Assembly (NCBI GenBank): GCA_027063215.1
Contig: JAMOSE010000134.1
Coordinates: 1 to 8,784 of the forward strand
From: Sulfurimonas sp.
GTDB lineage: Bacteria > Campylobacterota > Campylobacteria > Campylobacterales > Sulfurimonadaceae
Direction: 5' to 3'
Length of the DNA: 8,784 nt
Shown here: positions 4,839-8,784 of the stretch, piece by piece
Position numbering within the stretch: position 1 is the first letter of the stretch
Layout: every line of letters starts with the position of its first letter
Translations under genes and position numbers: made by a program
The notes under the pieces: generated by a model
What the model saw: the letters and a program-made list of their open reading frames with translations, nothing else
The model's database searches: none
Told to the model about the DNA's origin: nothing

Positions 4839-6311
4839 CTATTCTGGAATCAGAGTCCAGCCCGGATTAAGTTTTGCTTTATAGATAAACAGATGATGTA
4901 AAATATGTTTAATCCAGTGTCCAGCAAGACCAATCTCACCAAATGTATAATCTGTATCACGACCTGTTCCAGGATATTTTTCAAAATCAGGAACAACAGG
5001 GTAAACTGTCATAGCAGCAGCTTGTCCACTAAAGACACCTTTACCGGCAGAAGCAACACATGCAGCACCCATTTCAGCCATAGAAGCTTCATGTAATTTA
5101 GCATCTTCACCTTTAGTCATTAAATCACATACAGAGTGAGCAACCGCTTTTCCTATGATACCTGAAGGCATACCCGTACGTGGTGGTGTAGGATTAATCG
5201 GTGTTCCGTTTGGAGAACTCATTGGTTTTGAAATAATATGCGGTGGTGCAAAAGCAATACCTGCAGCAAACATATTTTTATATGTAGGATTTTGATATGT
5301 TCTTGGCCAGTCAGATGCTTTCCAGTTCTCATATGCACCTGCATTATAGTTTGCATCAACTTTCATAAAGCCATTTGGAGCAAATACAGTACCTGTAATA
5401 TCTTCACCGGCTTTGTTATAAGCTTTTAAGCCTACACCTGCAAATGGTGGAATAAGCATTGCAAAATCAAACGCTTCCTCACCTTTTGTTCCATCAAGAA
5501 GTTCATATTCAACTTTTCCAGCTTCTACTTTAGAAGTATGTGCACCAATCAACCACTCAACACCACGTTCAGCAAAAAGTGACTCAGCAAAAAGTTTTGA
5601 AGATACTACATATCCGCCAACTTTCATATGAAGTCCACCCATACCAAAATCACCTAAGAAAGACTCATTAGAGATCCATTTTACCTCTGCCATATCACGA
5701 ACACCGGCTTTATTTAACTCATGTTCAATGTTAAAGATATACTCAAATGCAGCACCCTGACATGTACACATACCATGCCCTGTACCGATTAAGAATTTTT
5801 GACGTTCACCGGCTTTCATCTTCTCAATAGCTTTTTGGAACTCTTCAGCAGCATGAACTGCATGATCTGCAGTACATACAGAAACAGTATTCTCACCCAT
5901 TTGACCATTACCGTCACCTAAACCCGGTGTTGCATCAAAGTTAAGTTTCGGACCAGTAGCATTTACTAAGTAGTCATACTCAATAGTCTCTGTTTGTCCT
6001 GCTTTATCTTCACTTGTGTACTCTATTGTTACAAAAGGCTTATCACTATCTTCTTTACCTTCTGGATTGATAGAAAGTGCTTTTGCCTGATGATATGTGA
6101 TACCCGCTTTTGCATATACAGGAGCTAAATCAAAAGTAACTTCTTCTTTTGTCATCTCACCGACACCTACCCAAATATTTGATGGAATCCAATTCCATTT
6201 TGAATTTGGAGTAACTACCACAACTTCATGTTGTGATCCTAACCATTTTGCAGCGAATGTTGCCGTTGTATGTCCAGAAACACCACCACCTAATACTACT
6301 AATCTTGCCAT
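4839..6311 (-). CDS. sqr: Sulfide:quinone oxidoreductase (FAD-dependent)
   Basis: This 490-residue flavoprotein oxidises sulfide to polysulfide or sulfur and reduces the quinone pool at the membrane surface. The N-terminus is a dinucleotide-binding fold with VVLGGGVSGHTTA (GGGVSG, 8-13), so no export signal is present. Family landmarks include PNSKWNWIPSNIWVGVG (35-51), YDYLVNATGPKL (112-123), and the long APPHIISKP...PPRTGMPSG segment (355-384) of the quinone/FAD region. The C-terminus HWIKHILHHLFIYKAK (465-480) resembles the membrane-binding amphipathic end of Sqr proteins. Of the three cysteines used by classical type I enzymes, two have equivalents: C146 in SVCTADHA and C184 in CTCQGAAFEY, which is preceded by C182. 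The third, expected in AAG.C, reads AAGIA (A353). Other cysteines are C395 and C418. I think this is an SqrF/type VI-like subfamily, but the subtype is unsure. GAGG eight bases upstream supports the start. Confidence 0.88.
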   Translation of the reverse strand: MARLVVLGGGVSGHTTATFAAKWLGSQHEVVVVTPNSKWNWIPSNIWVGVGEMTKEEVTFDLAPVYAKAGITYHQAKALSINPEGKEDSDKPFVTIEYTSEDKAGQTETIEYDYLVNATGPKLNFDATPGLGDGNGQMGENTVSVCTADHAVHAAEEFQKAIEKMKAGERQKFLIGTGHGMCTCQGAAFEYIFNIEHELNKAGVRDMAEVKWISNESFLGDFGMGGLHMKVGGYVVSSKLFAESLFAERGVEWLIGAHTSKVEAGKVEYELLDGTKGEEAFDFAMLIPPFAGVGLKAYNKAGEDITGTVFAPNGFMKVDANYNAGAYENWKASDWPRTYQNPTYKNMFAAGIAFAPPHIISKPMSSPNGTPINPTPPRTGMPSGIIGKAVAHSVCDLMTKGEDAKLHEASMAEMGAACVASAGKGVFSGQAAAMTVYPVVPDFEKYPGTGRDTDYTFGEIGLAGHWIKHILHHLFIYKAKLNPGWTLIPE

Positions 6312-6341
6312 ATAATAATCCTCTATTTCAAGTTCTAAAAA

Positions 6342-6350
6342 ATTCTATCA
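6342..6350 (-). promoter_or_regulatory. Candidate extended -10 promoter of sqr
   Basis: On the minus strand, TGATAGAAT (6350-6342) reads as an extended -10 element (TGn followed by TAGAAT). It would give a transcript start near 6335 and a leader of about 24 bases carrying the GAGG ribosome site. No convincing -35 box is seen. The TTATCAC-type repeats lie immediately upstream. Confidence 0.45.
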
Positions 6351-6353
6351 AAA

Positions 6354-6387
6354 AATTATCACATTTTTATCACAAAAAGTGATAATT
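6354..6387. promoter_or_regulatory. Three TTATCAC boxes: candidate operator array upstream of sqr
   Basis: TTATCAC occurs at 6356-6362 and 6367-6373, and its reverse complement GTGATAA at 6379-6385. Starts are spaced 11 and 12 bp, so all three boxes face roughly one side of the helix. The outer pair extends to a perfect 9-bp inverted repeat, AATTATCAC (6354-6362) with GTGATAATT (6379-6387). The inner pair forms a 7-bp repeat around AAAAA. The array abuts the candidate sqr -10 element. The binding protein is unknown; sulfide-responsive control is an inference. Confidence 0.5.
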
Positions 6388-6423
6388 ATTAGTTATACTT
6401 TTAATAAGTTTGCTTCATAAACT

Positions 6424-6455
6424 CTCAGAAGCACCTAATACAGGTGCTTACAGAG
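6424..6455 (-). terminator. Hairpin downstream of pepN, probable terminator
   Basis: AAGCACCT (6429-6436) and AGGTGCTT (6442-6449) form a perfect 8-bp stem with a 5-base loop. CTC/GAG (6424-6426 with 6453-6455) can extend it beyond a small internal loop. It begins about 16 bases after the pepN stop codon and before the sqr promoter, which is where a pepN terminator is expected. The tail on the minus strand is CTGAGAGTTT, so the U run is weak and the termination mode is uncertain. Confidence 0.55.
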
Positions 6456-6471
6456 CATTTAAAAATAACTT

Positions 6472-8784
6472 CTAATAAGATTTTAGGATTTTGTCAATTA
6501 TTTCAAAAGAATTTTTTGAAAGAGAGTGTGTAGAAATTACACGCATTAGCTCTCGCTTCATTAATTTCTTGTTCTCTTCATTCATTTTGTCATAAATTTT
6601 AAAACTAGAACAGAGTCCAGATGCCATTTGCGGATTAATTTTATCGATCTCTATTATCTTATCTGCAACAAATTTATATCCTGAACCATCTTTTGCATGA
6701 AAATGTTTATGATTTCGTGCAAATGTTCCAACAAGTGATCGAACAAGATTAGGAACTTTATCATTATAAGCAGCATTATTTTGCAAGGCTTTTACACGAT
6801 GAACTATATCTTCTTGTAATGATGAAGCAAGCAAAGCAAAATATTTATTCATTACCAGGGTATTATCTTTATATTTTTCATAAAAATCTTCAAATGCCTC
6901 TTTAGCAAGCGTTTCATCTGTATGCTCTAGTACATCAAGCGCTGCTACTCTGTCTGTCATAGTCAAAGAGTTGTCATACTGCTCTTTTGCAATTTGTGCT
7001 ATTTCTTTACTTTCCAAAGCGCTCAAAAGTTTTAAAACTCTGTTTTTAAGTGCACGGTGTGCAATACTTTTTGCAGAAATATCACCGGAATGAGGAAAAT
7101 GATTTGCATAGTAGAGATCAAGAAGTTTTACTTTAAAAACAGTTGCCAAATGCTTTAGCAGATCCTCTTTTGCACTGTATATAAGCTGACAATCAATAGG
7201 ATTTTGTCGCTGCATAAGTGTAGCAACAGTTGGAAGTTCCAATAACAAAGCCTTATAGGAAAGATCAATATCCAAATCCAGCAGATATGCAAAAGCTTCT
7301 ACATATGCTTCATTGATAGCTTTTCCTTCCATCATAGCTTCCAGCGTCTCTATAGCAAAATTTTGTGCTGCTTCATACTGTGTAAAACTATTTGTATCAT
7401 ACTTCATAAAAAAAGCATAATCAACACTCTTTTGCTCTACTATAATAGGTGCTGAAAAATCTCTGTTTATAGAGAGGTAGGGTTTTGTACTTAGATCTTT
7501 AAAGACAAAGGACTCCTCTTCTTTTGAGATAATAAGCATTTTTTCTTCAATCAACTCTCCTGTATTCTCAAAGAGTGCAATTTTAAGAGGGTAATACATA
7601 GGATCTTGTTTTGAACCGTCTATTGCATCGGGAATCTTCTGTTTTAGATCTAATGTATAAACACCATCTTCAAAATTCTCTTCTACAAGAAGACGGGGTG
7701 TACCACTTTGATGATACCAGAGTTTAAACTGCTCTAAATCAATCTCCCCTGCCTTACTCATCGCCCAGACAAAATCTCCTGTCGTAACCGCTTCCCCATC
7801 AAAACTCTCAAAGTAGAGATCCATTGCTTTGCGATACTTCTCTTTGCCAAGAAGTGTGTGCATCATACGAATTACCTCAGCACCCTTCTCATAGACAGTA
7901 GAAGTATAAAAATTATTCATTGAGATATAGGATTTTGGCTGAATTGGATGGCGTGTCGGTGAAGCATCTTCGACAAATTGTCGCTCACGCAGACCTTTTA
8001 CATCTTCAATGCGTTGCACTGCCGCCGAGTTCATATCTGCAGAAAAACATTGATCACGAAATACAGTAAGTCCCTCTTTAAGGGTGAGTTGAAACCAGTC
8101 CCGGCAGGTTATACGGTTTCCTGTCCAGTTATGAAAATACTCATGCGCTATTACAGACTCTATACCCATAAAGTTTGCATCAGTTGCCGTATCACTGTCT
8201 GCTAAAACATAAGCCGAGTTAAAAATATTAAGCCCTTTGTTCTCCATTGCTCCCATATTAAAACTATCAACTGCTACAATATTATAGATATCAAGATCAT
8301 ACTCTCGTCCATACTGCTCCTCATCCCACTTCATAGCATTTTTGAGTGAGCGCATAGCGTGTGAACATTTTGATTCATTCCCCTTGTCAACATAGATATT
8401 TAAGGCAACCTCATTACCCGAAGCGGTCGTAAAAGTGTCACTTACACTGCCCAGCTCCCCTGCAACAAGTGCAAAAAGGTAAGAAGGCTTTGGATGGGGA
8501 TCGTGCCATGTTACACCATGACGCCCGTCAAAGCTCTCATGACACTGCATCTTATTACCATTACTTAAAAGTACAGGATACTTCTCTTTGTCTGCAATCA
8601 CGGTTGTTGTAAAGACACTCATCACATCAGGGCGATCAAGGTAGGGTGTTATACGGCGAAAACCTTCCGGTTCACACTGTGTACAAAAGATATCTCCTGA
8701 TTTATAGAGCCCTTCAAGTTCCGTATTTTTCTGTGGATAGATTTTATTGACAATTTTGAGTCGAAAAGTATCAGGCACATGACT
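6472..8784 (-). CDS. pepN: Aminopeptidase N, M1 family (N-terminus beyond the window)
   Basis: A zinc metallopeptidase that removes N-terminal residues from peptides in the cytoplasm. The open frame continues through the right edge, where the visible sequence begins SHVPDTFRLKIVNKIYP. This matches E. coli PepN from about residue 85, so roughly 85 residues are missing and the full protein would be near 850 (E. coli 870). The GTG at 8778 is internal, not the start. Counting from that codon, GAMEN is at 176-180, HEYFHNWTG starts with zinc ligand H212 and includes H216, and the third ligand E235 is in KEGLT. NNFYTSTVYEKGAEVIRM supplies the catalytic tyrosine region. The C-terminal helical domain is complete and ends with a typical NPQMASGL...KKLMKRELMRV helix pair. 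The gene is followed by a hairpin and appears to be its own unit rather than part of the sqr operon. Confidence 0.95.
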   Translation of the reverse strand, partial: SHVPDTFRLKIVNKIYPQKNTELEGLYKSGDIFCTQCEPEGFRRITPYLDRPDVMSVFTTTVIADKEKYPVLLSNGNKMQCHESFDGRHGVTWHDPHPKPSYLFALVAGELGSVSDTFTTASGNEVALNIYVDKGNESKCSHAMRSLKNAMKWDEEQYGREYDLDIYNIVAVDSFNMGAMENKGLNIFNSAYVLADSDTATDANFMGIESVIAHEYFHNWTGNRITCRDWFQLTLKEGLTVFRDQCFSADMNSAAVQRIEDVKGLRERQFVEDASPTRHPIQPKSYISMNNFYTSTVYEKGAEVIRMMHTLLGKEKYRKAMDLYFESFDGEAVTTGDFVWAMSKAGEIDLEQFKLWYHQSGTPRLLVEENFEDGVYTLDLKQKIPDAIDGSKQDPMYYPLKIALFENTGELIEEKMLIISKEEESFVFKDLSTKPYLSINRDFSAPIIVEQKSVDYAFFMKYDTNSFTQYEAAQNFAIETLEAMMEGKAINEAYVEAFAYLLDLDIDLSYKALLLELPTVATLMQRQNPIDCQLIYSAKEDLLKHLATVFKVKLLDLYYANHFPHSGDISAKSIAHRALKNRVLKLLSALESKEIAQIAKEQYDNSLTMTDRVAALDVLEHTDETLAKEAFEDFYEKYKDNTLVMNKYFALLASSLQEDIVHRVKALQNNAAYNDKVPNLVRSLVGTFARNHKHFHAKDGSGYKFVADKIIEIDKINPQMASGLCSSFKIYDKMNEENKKLMKRELMRVISTHSLSKNSFEIIDKILKSY

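Noticed and set aside
4905..6315. Plus-strand frames opposite sqr (4905-5096, 5238-5429, 6097-6315)
   Set aside because: All are antisense shadows of a well-supported gene, without start signals or family features.
7978..8205. Plus-strand frame opposite pepN
   Set aside because: It is antisense to the zinc-site region of a conserved enzyme and has no independent support.
8776..8778. GTG start for aminopeptidase N at 8778
   Set aside because: The frame continues upstream (Ser-His before the Val) to the window edge, and the residues align with E. coli PepN from about residue 85. The Val is internal and the true start is outside the window.
1..8784. CRISPR array, tRNA or rRNA gene, insertion sequence
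   Set aside because: I saw no regularly spaced repeats, no tRNA-like cloverleaf or rRNA segment, and no transposase or terminal repeats on either strand.

Overview
The window is AT-rich, compactly coded DNA that most likely comes from a sulfur-oxidising member of the Campylobacterota (Sulfurimonas/Sulfurovum-like). The evidence is the low GC, the TATAAT-type -10 boxes without clear -35 boxes, a Campylobacterota-style sulfide:quinone reductase, and a cytosolic hybrid kinase of a type common in these bacteria. The assignment is by inspection only.

Layout, left to right. Positions 1-203 (minus) hold an S4-domain RNA-binding protein of the YbcJ type, cut by the window edge. Positions 275-517 (minus) hold a small GIY-YIG protein of the YhbQ/UPF0213 type. 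A 187-base divergent region (518-704) carries a perfect 10-bp inverted repeat next to overlapping -10 boxes. It drives a REC-wHTH response regulator at 705-1454 (plus). This gene ends tail-to-tail, 4 bases from a 764-residue hybrid histidine kinase (1459-3753, minus), and a hairpin that overlaps the kinase stop codon can serve both transcripts. Directly upstream of the kinase, 12 bases apart, is a 271-residue membrane protein (3766-4581, minus) whose N-terminal half is a peptide-deformylase fold that has lost all three metal ligands and the catalytic glutamate. Upstream of that lie a 58-residue small protein (4641-4817, minus) with a strong ribosome binding site and a sulfide:quinone reductase (4839-6311, minus). 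The sqr promoter region carries three TTATCAC boxes at one-turn spacing. The right end (6472-8784, minus) is aminopeptidase N, lacking roughly its first 80-85 residues at the window edge.

How the genes may work together. sqr, the small protein, the pseudo-deformylase and the kinase are co-oriented and closely spaced, and could be read from one transcript. Sqr oxidises sulfide and feeds electrons to the quinone pool. The kinase has no membrane segment, a complete HisKA-HATPase-REC-HPt relay and a convergent response regulator beside it. The membrane-anchored pseudo-deformylase is the obvious candidate for a sensory partner. This inferred three-part system (dead deformylase, soluble hybrid kinase, wHTH regulator) is the most unusual content of the window. 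The S4, GIY-YIG and PepN genes are ordinary housekeeping-type genes.
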